From assembly GCA_050486545.1 (NCBI GenBank), contig JBJHDM010000011.1:1-64000 (forward strand): a stretch of DNA of 64,000 nt, read 5' to 3'. Each line of letters starts with the position of its first letter. Positions within the stretch are counted from its first letter, which is position 1. Shown piece after piece: positions 17,102 through 26,494 of this stretch. A model generated the notes under the pieces. That model did not search any database. It saw only the letters and a program-made list of their open reading frames with translations, and was not told the origin of the DNA. A program made the translations under genes and the position numbers. Source of the stretch: DAOMNN01 sp050486545. Its GTDB lineage: Bacteria; Pseudomonadota; Gammaproteobacteria; Burkholderiales; Rhodocyclaceae.

Positions 17102-17578
17102 CTAGCGCTTGCTCCCGCGCAACGGCGGCAGCGTCTCGAGCAGTGCCTCGATCGCCGCCGCATCCTCACGCGCGAGCGCAGCGAGCGCGGCCCGCACCAG
17201 CGTCGAGCGCCGGCACTTCAGGCCGCTCGCGGTCATCGTCGCCTTGAGCGCATCCAGTCGCTCGAGGTCGCTGCGACCGAGCGAAAAGGTCTTGCGCACC
17301 CGCTTGACCGGAGCAGGTGGTGCCTTCGCCGGAGCGGGCGTCGGGGGGTTCGCCGCCAACGCGGACCTTTTCGTCTTCGTGGCGGTGCCGCCGTCCCGCA
17401 CCGTGCGGCGGGACCCGGCCGACCGATCCAGGACCACTTTTCCCTGCGTCACCGGCCTTGACCGCCCGGAGGGGCGTTCCGCTGAGACAGCGTCGTCCGG
17501 CAGGCGCCGTTCCAGCGCGGCATCCTCCTTCGCCACCCCCGCGCGCAGCGCGGATTCCAGTCTGCGTTTCGTCGTCAC
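17102..17578 (-). CDS. Small basic protein with a ribbon-helix-helix-like C-terminus, paired with ParA
   Basis: The 158-residue protein starts with GTG at 17578, overlapping the stop of the ParA gene by four bases (GTGA), so the two are translationally coupled. The N-terminal two thirds is Arg/Lys/Pro/Ala-rich and probably disordered. The C-terminal part (VRKTFSLGRSDLERLDALKATMTASGLKCRRSTLVRAALAAL) looks like a ribbon-helix-helix DNA-binding fold, as in ParG/CopG-type partners. It may be the DNA-binding or cargo-adaptor partner of the ParA. No ParB-like gene is present. Family assignment is by pattern only. Confidence 0.6.
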   Translation of the reverse strand: MTTKRRLESALRAGVAKEDAALERRLPDDAVSAERPSGRSRPVTQGKVVLDRSAGSRRTVRDGGTATKTKRSALAANPPTPAPAKAPPAPVKRVRKTFSLGRSDLERLDALKATMTASGLKCRRSTLVRAALAALAREDAAAIEALLETLPPLRGSKR

Positions 17579-18237
17579 CGTCGTCTCTCCATCATCGCCG
17601 CCACCGCTTCGACGACGCGCATGACCTCGACCTGGGCGGTTGCCGCCGCCTTGCCGAGCGAGAACACGGAACCGCCGATCGCCGCGCTCTGCGCGAACGC
17701 ATTGCGCTGCGACAGGCCGGCGCGCAGCACCGGCAGTTCGAACTCGCGCAGCACCTCGATCACCGATGCGGACAGCGCAGTGCGCTGGACGCGATTGGCC
17801 AGCAAGGCTGCGCGCAGGCCCTTGCGCCGGCGCATGTGCTGCACGACCAGGCGTTCGACTGCCCGTGCCGACCACAGGTCCGGCGGGCTGGGCACGACCG
17901 GCACGAGCACCGCATCGGCGAGCTCGAGGGCGGCGAGTACGCCCGGCTGTTCGATCGATGGCGGGCAGTCGAGCAAGACGATCGCCGTCGATCGCCGCAA
18001 CGCCGCGATCCGGTCGGCCGCTTCCGCTTCGCTCACCGCGAACACCGGCGCGGGAAACGGATCCCGGGCGGGTGCGGACTGGGACCACCGCAGCGCGCTC
18101 TCCTGCGGGTCGAGATCGCAGACCGCCGTCGACCGGCCGCGCAGCGCGAACCCCGCCGCAAGCTGCATCGCAACCGTCGTCTTTCCCGCCCCGCCCTTTT
18201 GCGAGATCAGTGCGATCACGCGCCCGCCCGCCTTCAT
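17575..18237 (-). CDS. ParA/MinD-type ATPase, orphan
   Basis: The 220-residue protein has the deviant Walker A motif ISQKGGAGKTTVAMQLA (about 8-24), Walker A' CDLDPQESALRW (about 40-51) and Walker B IVLLDCPPSI (about 84-93). These mark the ParA/MinD family, which forms ATP-dependent gradients on DNA or membrane. A GGAGG six bases before the ATG at 18237 decides the start over one seven codons upstream. The neighbouring coupled gene encodes a small ribbon-helix-helix-like protein, not ParB, and pabB is convergent. It is more likely a cargo-positioning pair than the chromosome-partition ParA. Confidence 0.8.
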   Translation of the reverse strand: MKAGGRVIALISQKGGAGKTTVAMQLAAGFALRGRSTAVCDLDPQESALRWSQSAPARDPFPAPVFAVSEAEAADRIAALRRSTAIVLLDCPPSIEQPGVLAALELADAVLVPVVPSPPDLWSARAVERLVVQHMRRRKGLRAALLANRVQRTALSASVIEVLREFELPVLRAGLSQRNAFAQSAAIGGSVFSLGKAAATAQVEVMRVVEAVAAMMERRR

Positions 18238-18396
18238 CCCCGCCCTCCGATCCTGCATGCCGACATGTTAGCCCCTGGCCCGCACGACGCAAGACGTTCG
18301 CGCGGACGATCGAGCCCGTGGATCATGAACAGGCATTCTTTCGATATGATTTCGGGGCCGTTTATACTCCTGCGAACCTCCCACCAAGGAACCACC

Positions 18397-19668
18397 ATGA
18401 AGCTCGAAACCCTTGCCGTCCATGGCGGATACAGCCCGGAACCGACCACCAAGGCCGTTGCGGTACCGATCTACCAGACGACTTCGTACGCCTTCGACGA
18501 CACGCAGCACGGTGCGGACCTGTTCGATCTGAAGGTCCAGGGCAACATCTATACCCGCATCATGAACCCGACCCAGGACGTGCTCGAGAAGCGCGTCGCG
18601 GCGATGGAAGGCGGGATCGCCGCGCTCGCGATGGCCTCCGGGATGGCCGCCATCACGGCGGCGATCCAGACGATCGCCGAGGCCGGCGACAACATCGTCA
18701 CGTCGAGCACGCTGTACGGCGGGACCTACAACCTGTTCGCCCACACCCTGCCCCAATACGGCGTCGAAGTGCGCTTTGCCGACTATCGGGATCCGGATGC
18801 CTTCGAAGGCCTGATCGACGAGCGGACCAAGGCGGTGTTCTGCGAATCGGTCGGCAATCCGCTCGGAAACATTACCGACTTCGAGCAACTCGCCGACATC
18901 GCCCATCGCCACGGCGTGCCGCTCATCGTCGACAACACGGTGCCCTCGCCCTACCTGTGCCGGCCCTTCGAGCACGGCGCGGACATCGTCGTGCACGCAC
19001 TCACCAAGTACCTCGGGGGGCACGGCAACTCGATCGGCGGCGTCATCGTCGACTCGGGCAGATTCCCGTGGGCCGACCACAAGCAGAAGTTCCGCCGGCT
19101 CAATGAGCCCGACGTCTCCTATCACGGCGTCGTGTATACCGAGGCGCTGGGGCCGGCCGCCTACATCGGCCGTGCCCGCGTGGTGCCGTTGCGCAACATG
19201 GGCGCAGCCATCTCGCCGTTCAACGCCTTCCTGATCCTTCAAGGCATCGAGACGCTGACGCTGCGCATGGAACGCATCTGCGAGAACAGCCTGAAGATCG
19301 CACGTTTCCTGAAGGATCACCCGAAGGTCGGCTGGGTCAATTACGCCGGGCTCGAGGATCACAAGGATCACGCACTCGCGCAGAAGTACATGGGCGGGCG
19401 CGCGTCCGGCATCCTCAACTTCGGCGTGAAGGGCGGAAGCCAGGCTGGCGCCCGTTTCCAGGACGCCCTGCAACTCGTCACCCGCCTCGTGAATATCGGC
19501 GACTGCAAGACGCTCGCCTGCCACCCGGCCTCGACCACGCACCGCCAGCTCGGTGCGGAGGAAATGGCCAAGGCCGGGGTCTCCGAGGACATGATCCGAC
19601 TGTCGGTCGGCATCGAGCATATCGACGACCTCGTCGCCGACCTCGACCAGGCGCTGTCCAAGGCCTGA
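18397..19668 (+). CDS. metY: O-acetylhomoserine sulfhydrylase
   Basis: This 423-residue PLP enzyme of the Cys/Met-metabolism family makes homocysteine from O-acetylhomoserine and sulfide. The PLP-binding lysine lies in VHALTKYLGGHGNSIGG (about 205-221). Other family motifs are YTRIMNPTQDVLEKRVAAMEGG, SSTLYGGTYNLF and LACHPASTTHRQL near the C-terminus. The length is typical of MetY rather than the shorter MetZ/MetB. The start is supported by AAGGA six bases upstream. It stands alone, divergent from parA. Confidence 0.92.
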   Translation: MKLETLAVHGGYSPEPTTKAVAVPIYQTTSYAFDDTQHGADLFDLKVQGNIYTRIMNPTQDVLEKRVAAMEGGIAALAMASGMAAITAAIQTIAEAGDNIVTSSTLYGGTYNLFAHTLPQYGVEVRFADYRDPDAFEGLIDERTKAVFCESVGNPLGNITDFEQLADIAHRHGVPLIVDNTVPSPYLCRPFEHGADIVVHALTKYLGGHGNSIGGVIVDSGRFPWADHKQKFRRLNEPDVSYHGVVYTEALGPAAYIGRARVVPLRNMGAAISPFNAFLILQGIETLTLRMERICENSLKIARFLKDHPKVGWVNYAGLEDHKDHALAQKYMGGRASGILNFGVKGGSQAGARFQDALQLVTRLVNIGDCKTLACHPASTTHRQLGAEEMAKAGVSEDMIRLSVGIEHIDDLVADLDQALSKA

Positions 19669-19844
19669 GTTTCACGCCTGAATCGAACGCGGGCGTCCCG
19701 ACAGTCGTACGGGGCACCCGCGTTCCTGGCGCCGTTCGTGCGCACACCTTTCCACGAAGACCCGCGCCTCCCGAACCGGTCGCGTGACGTATTTCACGCA
19801 CCACGGAAAAGTACCCCGTCGCCCCACCTGCAACTGAAGACTTT

Positions 19845-19886
19845 TTGACTTGCGGCAAACTTCGCGGCAAACGGGCTCGGTACCAT
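19845..19886 (+). promoter_or_regulatory. Dnr/Fnr-type box and -10 before the GGDEF-EAL gene
   Basis: TTGAC-TTGC-GGCAA (19845-19858) resembles the TTGAY-N4-RTCAA box of Fnr/Dnr regulators, with one weak position in the second half. TACCAT at 19881-19886 fits a -10 element, starting 29.5 bases after the box centre. That spacing equals the nosR promoter and is one base less than narX and nosZ. It would give class II activation and start about 45 bases before the gene. Confidence 0.45.
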
Positions 19887-19937
19887 CGCCCGACACCCCA
19901 ATTCGGGCCGTACGGGTTTACCCGCGGATCAAGAGGA

Positions 19938-22535
19938 ATGCTTCCTGCGATGCGACTGCGCACCTTCATCTTCGCGACTTCGGCAGTCGTCGGCGCCATC
20001 TTCTTCGGGATCAGCGGATTCTTCGTCAGCAAGACCTTCGAGGACCTGTTCGCGACCGAGACCCGCTCACGCGCCGGGGACGTCGCGCGGCTCACCTTCT
20101 CGTCCATGTACGAGATCATGAACCGGGGATGGACGCGCGAGCAGGCCGAGCAGTATCTCTCCATCCTGCGCGCGACCTCGTCCAACCAGGGCATGTCGGT
20201 CGAGCTCTATCGCGGGCCGCTCGTCGAGGAGATCTATGGCGAGATTCCGCAACCCGAACTCGGTCCGAACGTTCGCGAGGCGTTGAGGACCGGCAGACAG
20301 GTGGACGAGGTCACCGGTGGACGCACGCGCAGCACCTATCCGTTGAAGGCCGAGGCCCGTTGCCTGCGTTGTCACGACAACGCACAGGTCGGGGACGTGC
20401 TCGGGGCCATCGAGATCGGTCAACCCTATGGGGAGGTGGTCGCAAAGGCACGCCAGGCCTTCTATGCAGGCGCGATCCCGAGCCTGATCGCCGCCTTGCT
20501 GTTCGCCACCCTGGCCGTCCTGTGGGTCGGCCGCAGGATCGCGCTGGGCGTCACCGACGTCGAATCGAGTCTCGATTCGATCAACAGCCTGGCGGATCTC
20601 AAGCACCTCGAAGTGGTGGACAAGCGCTACGATTTCGTCGAACTCAACCGCATTCACAGCGCGATCACGGCGCTGGCGGCACGGCTGCGCGGGATTGCCG
20701 TCGACAAGGACATCCTGATGTTCGAGATCGGGCTGCTGGAGAAATTCGTGATCACCTCCGAAGTGATCCGCGACTGGCGCGAATACGTCAGCCAGCTACT
20801 GTCCGACATCAACGGCATCCTCAAGGCCCATGTGCTGTTCTCGGTGTTCCAGATCGATGACGAGTTGTTCGACATCGAGATCTTCTGGCATCGGGAGCCC
20901 GACCAGGCGACCCGCGAGCACGTCGAAGCCACCGTGATCGAGGCGCTTCGCAACGATTCGCGCTTCAGCGCCCCGGCGTCGCTGAACATCCATCACCACT
21001 TCCGGAATGACGGATCCAGCCAGCCGGTACAACTCGATGCGGCAGAACTGGCGTTGCAGATCAAGTCCTTCTTCGTCGAAAGTCCCAAGATCGGCAGCAT
21101 CGTCGGAATCGGGGTGCATTCGGACACGCTGCGCGACCCGACCCACCATCTGGTCCTCGAGAGCATCCTGTCGACCCTGCTCAACGTCGTCGGCTCGATC
21201 AAGGCCATCCACAAGTACACGCGCGATCTCGAGTACTACGCAACGCGCGACCCGCTGACCGATCTCTACAACCAGCGCGTGTTCTGGGAACTGCTCGACT
21301 ACGAGATCAGCCGCTGCAAGCGTCACGATGCCAAGACGACCTTGCTGATGATCGACCTCGACAACTTCAAGGTCATCAACGACCACTTCGGTCATGCCGT
21401 CGGCGACGAATTCCTGCAGAAGTTCGCCCGTGCGATCCAGGCCGCTCTGCGCGGCGGAGACATCTTCGCCCGCTACGGCGGGGACGAGTTCGTCGCCCTG
21501 TTACCCGAATCCGATCTCGAGCAAGGCCATGTCGTCGCGCAGCGCGTGCTCGACGCCGCCCGCAGCGTCTCGATCGATGCCGGCGAGAAAGGCAAGGCGA
21601 GCGCGTCGGTTTCGATCGGTATTGCGGTCTATCCCGACCATGCGACCGACTCCAAGGACATGTTCCTGTTTGCCGACACGCTGATGTACCGGGCCAAGTC
21701 CCAAGGCAAGGAACGGGTCGCGCTACCGACGGAAGAAGACGTCATGGCGGCCTTCCGGAACATCTCGGACATGGGCATCGCCGTCATGGCCGCGGTGAAC
21801 GAGCGCCGGATGATTCCGTTCTTCCAGCCGATCGCTGCGGTGGGGGACGGGAGGATTGCCGCGGTCGAGGTATTGTCGCGGTTGGAAATCGACGGCAAGC
21901 TCATGCGCGCCGACCAGTTCATCGAGATCGCCGAGAAGATGGGCATCATCCACCGGCTGGACGAGATCGTCATCGAAGCGGCCCTGCAGCAGGTGGTCGA
22001 AAGCCGTTTCGACGGCTACGTGTTCTTCAACCTCTCGCCACGCGCCCTCGTGCTGTCGGAGTTCACCCGTTCGTTGCGGACCATCGTTCAGAACTCCGGC
22101 ATCGCTCCGGAACGAATCGTATTCGAACTCACCGAGCGGGACACGGTGAAGAATCTGTCGCTGCTCGAGCGCTTCTTCATGGACATCAAGTCCGAGGGCT
22201 TCGGCCTGGCGATCGACGACTTCGGCTCGGGATTTTCGTCCTTCCACTACCTGCGCCGCTTCCCGTTCGACTTCCTCAAGATCGAGGGCGACTTCATCGC
22301 CAACATGCTGCACAGCGACCGCGACCGCATCTTCGTGCGTTCGATCAACGACCTGGCCCGTGCCCTGAACATCCAGGTGATCGCCGAGTTCGTCGAATCC
22401 GAGGAGGTGCTCGACATGCTGCGCGACCTGCACATCGACTATGCGCAGGGCTACCACATCGGCCGCCCCGACCGGATGCTGCCGGAGGCCGCACGTCAAA
22501 ACGCCCGGTCGGACGAACCGGCACAAAGCATCTGA
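19938..22535 (+). CDS. Membrane GGDEF-EAL protein with a DUF3365-like c-type heme sensor
   Basis: The protein has about 865 residues. A transmembrane helix (about 7-30) is followed by a periplasmic DUF3365/Tll0287-like domain. This carries CLRCHDNA (about 143-150), a CxxCH heme-attachment motif. A second helix (IPSLIAALLFATLAVLWVGRRIALG) leads to a HAMP-like and a GAF-like region. The GGDEF domain is intact (RYGGDEFVALLPE, with RxxD inhibitory site RGGD), and the EAL domain is intact in its main motifs (EVLSRLE, ELTERD, DDFGSGFSSF, FLKIEGDF). It could make or break c-di-GMP according to redox or gas state. An ATG at 19950 is a possible alternative start. A Dnr-type box lies upstream. Confidence 0.85.
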   Translation: MLPAMRLRTFIFATSAVVGAIFFGISGFFVSKTFEDLFATETRSRAGDVARLTFSSMYEIMNRGWTREQAEQYLSILRATSSNQGMSVELYRGPLVEEIYGEIPQPELGPNVREALRTGRQVDEVTGGRTRSTYPLKAEARCLRCHDNAQVGDVLGAIEIGQPYGEVVAKARQAFYAGAIPSLIAALLFATLAVLWVGRRIALGVTDVESSLDSINSLADLKHLEVVDKRYDFVELNRIHSAITALAARLRGIAVDKDILMFEIGLLEKFVITSEVIRDWREYVSQLLSDINGILKAHVLFSVFQIDDELFDIEIFWHREPDQATREHVEATVIEALRNDSRFSAPASLNIHHHFRNDGSSQPVQLDAAELALQIKSFFVESPKIGSIVGIGVHSDTLRDPTHHLVLESILSTLLNVVGSIKAIHKYTRDLEYYATRDPLTDLYNQRVFWELLDYEISRCKRHDAKTTLLMIDLDNFKVINDHFGHAVGDEFLQKFARAIQAALRGGDIFARYGGDEFVALLPESDLEQGHVVAQRVLDAARSVSIDAGEKGKASASVSIGIAVYPDHATDSKDMFLFADTLMYRAKSQGKERVALPTEEDVMAAFRNISDMGIAVMAAVNERRMIPFFQPIAAVGDGRIAAVEVLSRLEIDGKLMRADQFIEIAEKMGIIHRLDEIVIEAALQQVVESRFDGYVFFNLSPRALVLSEFTRSLRTIVQNSGIAPERIVFELTERDTVKNLSLLERFFMDIKSEGFGLAIDDFGSGFSSFHYLRRFPFDFLKIEGDFIANMLHSDRDRIFVRSINDLARALNIQVIAEFVESEEVLDMLRDLHIDYAQGYHIGRPDRMLPEAARQNARSDEPAQSI

Positions 22536-22740
22536 GCACGGCGGTTTTCGCCGGTTTGCACACGCGACACCCCGCTGACGGGGACGGTTGGCGGCCGCTC
22601 GGGCTATCCTCCCACGTCCGAGATAACATTCCACGATCCGACAACTTTTCGCTCAAGGATTTGCTCCTGAAGACGATATCATTGCAACGCCAACGCTTTG
22701 GCAACCGTCCGAATACCCGACGGCTTCAATGGAGTAGATG

Positions 22741-24759
22741 ATGAGATCGATTTTCGCGCCGGCTGAAGGCCTAATGAACCGCCTCAGCTATCCGGTGAAG
22801 TTCGCCGTCCTGGGCTTCATCACCTTCATCGCCTTCGCCAGCCTCATGCTGGCCCTGGGCAAGCAGCTCACCACCACGATCAACCATACGCGCAACCAGC
22901 TCGTCGCAACCGAGCTGTCCCGCCCGCTCTCGAAAACGGTCGAACTCATGCAGCAACACCGCGGCATGTCCTCGGCCTTCCTCGGCGGCGACGCGTCGAT
23001 GCGCGAACGGCGCGAGGCGAAGCAGCGCGAGGTGGAAGACGCGGTCGCCCGGTTTGAAGCCGCACTGGACGCACCCCATCGCGAATCGAAGGAATGGCAG
23101 TCGATCCTGTCCCAGTGGAACGCACTGCGCCGTGACGGGATCTTCTGGACCCAGCTGGAAAACGTCCAGGCGCATACACGCATGATCGGACAGTTGCTTG
23201 CCTACCAGATCGCGCTGGCCGATGAGTACGGCCTCACCTTCGATCCACAGGCCGACACGTACTACCTGATGTCGACCGCGGTCATCCGCCTGCCCTACAT
23301 GCTCGAACGCATCGGCCAGCTACGCGCACGCGGCTCCGGTGCGCTGGCGACCGGAAACCTGCCCGAGCAGGCCAGGATCGGGCTGAGCGTGTTGTCGGGC
23401 GAAGTGAAGGCAGCCGTCGAGGAGCTCGAAATCAATCTCGGCAAGGTGGTCGCCCAGCGCCCCGATCTCGACGCACGCCTGACGCAGAGTCTCATGAACC
23501 TAAAGGAGCGGCTGCAGAACGTCGAGCGCGTGATCAACCAGATGGTCTTTATCGGCGACTTCCGGTCCACGACCCCGGCGGCGTACTTCGACATGGCCAC
23601 GGCGGCACTCGAGGTCGGCTACGAGCAGATGTACGACATCCTGCTGCCGACGCTCGACGAACTGCTCCACGAACGCATCGACGACGCCCAGAGCGTGCTG
23701 TATTTCAACGTCATCGTTCTTGCCGTGGTGCTGCTGATCATCGGCTACCTGTCGGTCGGCGCCTACCTGTCGGTCATCGACAGCATTCGCAAGCTCGTCG
23801 GCGGCAGCCGGCAACTCGCCGAAGGCGACCTGACCACCCACATCAACCTGGACACCCGCGACGAACTCCGCAATGTCGCCACGAGTTTCAACGACATGGC
23901 CGACGGCATGCGCAAGCTGATCGCCAGCATCCAGGGCAACTCCGGGCACGTCGCCGACGCAGCCAAGAACATGGTCGCCTCCTCGGAAGAGATCGACAAG
24001 GCCTCGATGAGCCAGAGCGAATCGGCTTCGAGCATGGCGGCGGCCGTCGAGCAGATGACCGTCGGCATCGACCACATCACGACGAATGCGGGGCATGCGA
24101 CCGAGCTTGCACAGGAATCGGGACGGCTCTCGAGCCAGGGCAGCGACATCGTCAGTTCCGTGATCCGGGAGATCCAGGAGATCGCCGATTCGGTCGGTAC
24201 CTCGGCACGCAGCATCGAACAGCTCGGGAAGGATTCCGAGCAGATCTCGACCATCGTCGGCGTGATCAAGGAAATCGCCGACCAGACCAACCTGCTCGCG
24301 TTGAACGCGGCGATCGAGGCGGCCCGTGCGGGCGAACAGGGGCGCGGTTTCGCGGTCGTGGCCGACGAAGTCCGCAAGCTGGCCGAGCGCACGGCGAGTT
24401 CCACGACCGAAATCGCCCAGATGGTCGAGCGCATCCAGCATGGCACACGTGGCGCGGTGCAATCCATGGACGAGGGAGTCGGTCGGGTCAGCGGCGGCGT
24501 CGAGCGCGCCCGTCAGGCCGGCGAGGCGATGGATTCGATCCGCGAGGGGGCCCGCAAGGTCGTCGAGACGGTGGCCGAGATCACCGATGCCCTGCGCGAG
24601 CAAAGCGCGGCCTCGACCGACATCGCACGCAACGTCGAGACGATCGCACAGATGGCCGAACGCAACAGCGGAACGGCTTCGGAAAACCATCACACGGCAA
24701 ACCGCCTGGAAGGCCTCGCGAGCGACCTGCTCGGAAGCGTGGGACGCTTCAGGGTCTGA
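22741..24759 (+). CDS. Methyl-accepting chemotaxis protein
   Basis: This 672-residue chemoreceptor has a first transmembrane helix (about 20-43) and a long periplasmic helical sensor (about 45-320; LMQQHRGMSSAFLGGD near 75 is like the NIT-type nitrate-sensing fold). A second helix (VLYFNVIVLAVVLLIIGYLSVGAYL) and a HAMP domain follow. The cytoplasmic signalling tip EIADQTNLLALNAAIEAARAGEQGRGFAVVADEVRKLAER is complete. GGAG six bases before the second of two adjacent ATGs favours 22741. The ligand is unknown; the NIT-like pattern and the denitrification neighbours suggest nitrate or nitrite, as inference only. Confidence 0.9.
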   Translation: MRSIFAPAEGLMNRLSYPVKFAVLGFITFIAFASLMLALGKQLTTTINHTRNQLVATELSRPLSKTVELMQQHRGMSSAFLGGDASMRERREAKQREVEDAVARFEAALDAPHRESKEWQSILSQWNALRRDGIFWTQLENVQAHTRMIGQLLAYQIALADEYGLTFDPQADTYYLMSTAVIRLPYMLERIGQLRARGSGALATGNLPEQARIGLSVLSGEVKAAVEELEINLGKVVAQRPDLDARLTQSLMNLKERLQNVERVINQMVFIGDFRSTTPAAYFDMATAALEVGYEQMYDILLPTLDELLHERIDDAQSVLYFNVIVLAVVLLIIGYLSVGAYLSVIDSIRKLVGGSRQLAEGDLTTHINLDTRDELRNVATSFNDMADGMRKLIASIQGNSGHVADAAKNMVASSEEIDKASMSQSESASSMAAAVEQMTVGIDHITTNAGHATELAQESGRLSSQGSDIVSSVIREIQEIADSVGTSARSIEQLGKDSEQISTIVGVIKEIADQTNLLALNAAIEAARAGEQGRGFAVVADEVRKLAERTASSTTEIAQMVERIQHGTRGAVQSMDEGVGRVSGGVERARQAGEAMDSIREGARKVVETVAEITDALREQSAASTDIARNVETIAQMAERNSGTASENHHTANRLEGLASDLLGSVGRFRV

Positions 24760-24816
24760 AAGCCACCGGTCCGGGGCCGTTGCGACCGAGACTCGGCACG
24801 GCCCGCACCGGCCCGT

Positions 24817-25125
24817 TCAGTGGGCCGGAGGCACGCCTCCGGCGACTGCGTCCATGAACCGGGCGAGTTCGACGTCCTTCGCGGTCACACCGCCGGCATC
24901 GTGCGTCGCGAGGGTCACCTCGACCCGGTTATAGACATTGAACCACTCGGGATGGTGGTCCATCCGTTCCGCCATCAGTGCCACGCGGGCCATGAAGCCG
25001 AAAGCCGCGTTGAAGTCGCGGAACCGGAACGTTCGGGTCAGTGCTTCCCGCCCATCGACCATTTCCCAGTCCTGCAAGGTTTCGAGTGCCGCACCGCGCT
25101 CGTCATCCGTCAATCGCTGGCTCAT
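24817..25125 (-). CDS. phhB: Pterin-4a-carbinolamine dehydratase
   Basis: The 102-residue protein matches the PCD/DCoH family: FRFRDFNAAFGFMARVALMAERMDHHPEWFNVYNRVEVTLATHDAGGVT contains the catalytic DHHPEW and the THDxGG motif. It recycles the 4a-hydroxy-tetrahydropterin formed by phenylalanine hydroxylase. AAAGGAG seven bases before the ATG at 25125 decides the start, although the frame is open further upstream. No phenylalanine hydroxylase gene is adjacent. It is divergent from the BaiN-type flavoprotein gene. Confidence 0.92.
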   Translation of the reverse strand: MSQRLTDDERGAALETLQDWEMVDGREALTRTFRFRDFNAAFGFMARVALMAERMDHHPEWFNVYNRVEVTLATHDAGGVTAKDVELARFMDAVAGGVPPAH

Positions 25126-25294
25126 TTCACGCTCCTTTGCGCCCCCGGAATGTGAATGAGACTCGTGCAGCGCACGCCAGTTCGCCGTCTCGGCGATGGT
25201 GTCGATCACATCGATCCGGATCGGCGTCCCGATTGCACGGACCCGCCCTCGCGCGTATCCTCCACCGGCTTCGATCGCCAGAACCGCCTCCAGC

Positions 25295-26494
25295 ATGCCC
25301 GACTACTTCGACGTTATCGTGATCGGCGCCGGTGCCGCCGGCATGATGTGCGCGGCACAGGCCGGCCAGCGTGGTCGCCGTGTGCTGCTGGTCGATCATG
25401 CCTCGAAGGTCGGCGAGAAGATCCGGATCTCGGGTGGCGGGCGCTGCAACTTCACGAACCGGCGCGTCGGCCCCGAACATTACCTGTGCTCGAACCCCCA
25501 TTTCGTACGCTCCGCGCTGAGTCGCTATACGTCGGGGCACTTCATCGAACTCGTCGAACGGTACGAAATTGCCTTTCACGAACGCGAGCACGGTCAGTTG
25601 TTCTGCGACGACTCCGCAGCACGGATCATCGACCTGTTGCGCCGCGAGTGCGACGAAGGCAACGTACACTGGGCGATGCCGCTCCAGGTCGAGGCGATCG
25701 ATCGTGCAGATCACGACGGTGCAGGCTTCCGGCTGGTCACTTCACGTGGACCACTCGTCTGTGAAAGCCTGGTCATTGCCACGGGCGGCCTGTCGATTCC
25801 GCGCATTGGCGCCACTCCGTTCGGATATCGGATTGCCGGTCAGTTCGGGATTCCCGTCGTTCCCCCACGCGCCGCCCTTGTCCCGCTCACCCTCGGCCCG
25901 GAAACCCTGCGCCGGCTCCAGCCGCTTGCGGGCGCATCGCTCGACGTCGAGGCACGGTGTAACGGCGGCCGCTTTCGCGAGGCCATGCTGATCACCCACA
26001 AAGGGCTGTCGGGGCCGGTCATCCTCCAGATCTCGAGCTACTGGCAGGCTCAGGAAGAAGGCCAGCGGGACCCCGTCAGCATCGACCTGCTGCCCGACCT
26101 GGACGTGCCCGCCTGGCTCGAAGCCCACGCGCACGACCGCGGCCTCCTGCCAAACCTGCTGGCCGAATACCTGCCGCGCCGGTTCGCCCACGCCTGGTGC
26201 GAACTTCACGGCTGGACGAAACCCATCAACCAGTTCGGCCGCAATACCCTGCGCGAAATCGCCGAAACCCTCACGAGCTGGCGGATCGCACCTTCCGGCA
26301 CCTTGGGCTACGCCAAGGCGGAGGTCACGCTGGGCGGTGTCGACACCCGGTCGCTGTCGTCACGGACGATGGAGGCCGTCGCCTGCAAGGGACTCTACTT
26401 CATCGGCGAGGTCATGGACGTGACCGGTCACCTGGGCGGCTACAACTTCCAGTGGGCGTGGTCATCCGGCCACGCCGCCGGTCAGTTCGCCTGA
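25295..26494 (+). CDS. HI0933/YhiN (BaiN)-type flavoprotein
   Basis: The 399-residue protein belongs to the HI0933-like NAD(P)/FAD-dependent oxidoreductases. It begins with the FAD-binding VIVIGAGAAGMMCAAQAGQRG and carries the family hallmark ISGGGRCNFTNRRV (about 45-58). Near the end it has EAVACKGLYFIGEVMDVTGHLGGYNFQWAWSSGHAAG, the second FAD contact. Its physiological substrate is not established for most members. The ATG at 25295 matches the family N-terminus. Its 3' end overlaps the convergent MFS gene by 13 bases. Confidence 0.9.
   Translation: MPDYFDVIVIGAGAAGMMCAAQAGQRGRRVLLVDHASKVGEKIRISGGGRCNFTNRRVGPEHYLCSNPHFVRSALSRYTSGHFIELVERYEIAFHEREHGQLFCDDSAARIIDLLRRECDEGNVHWAMPLQVEAIDRADHDGAGFRLVTSRGPLVCESLVIATGGLSIPRIGATPFGYRIAGQFGIPVVPPRAALVPLTLGPETLRRLQPLAGASLDVEARCNGGRFREAMLITHKGLSGPVILQISSYWQAQEEGQRDPVSIDLLPDLDVPAWLEAHAHDRGLLPNLLAEYLPRRFAHAWCELHGWTKPINQFGRNTLREIAETLTSWRIAPSGTLGYAKAEVTLGGVDTRSLSSRTMEAVACKGLYFIGEVMDVTGHLGGYNFQWAWSSGHAAGQFA

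Noticed and set aside
19690..19724. A long GC-rich hairpin after metY
   Set aside because: The arms have two mismatches and no T run follows on the plus strand, so I do not call it a terminator.
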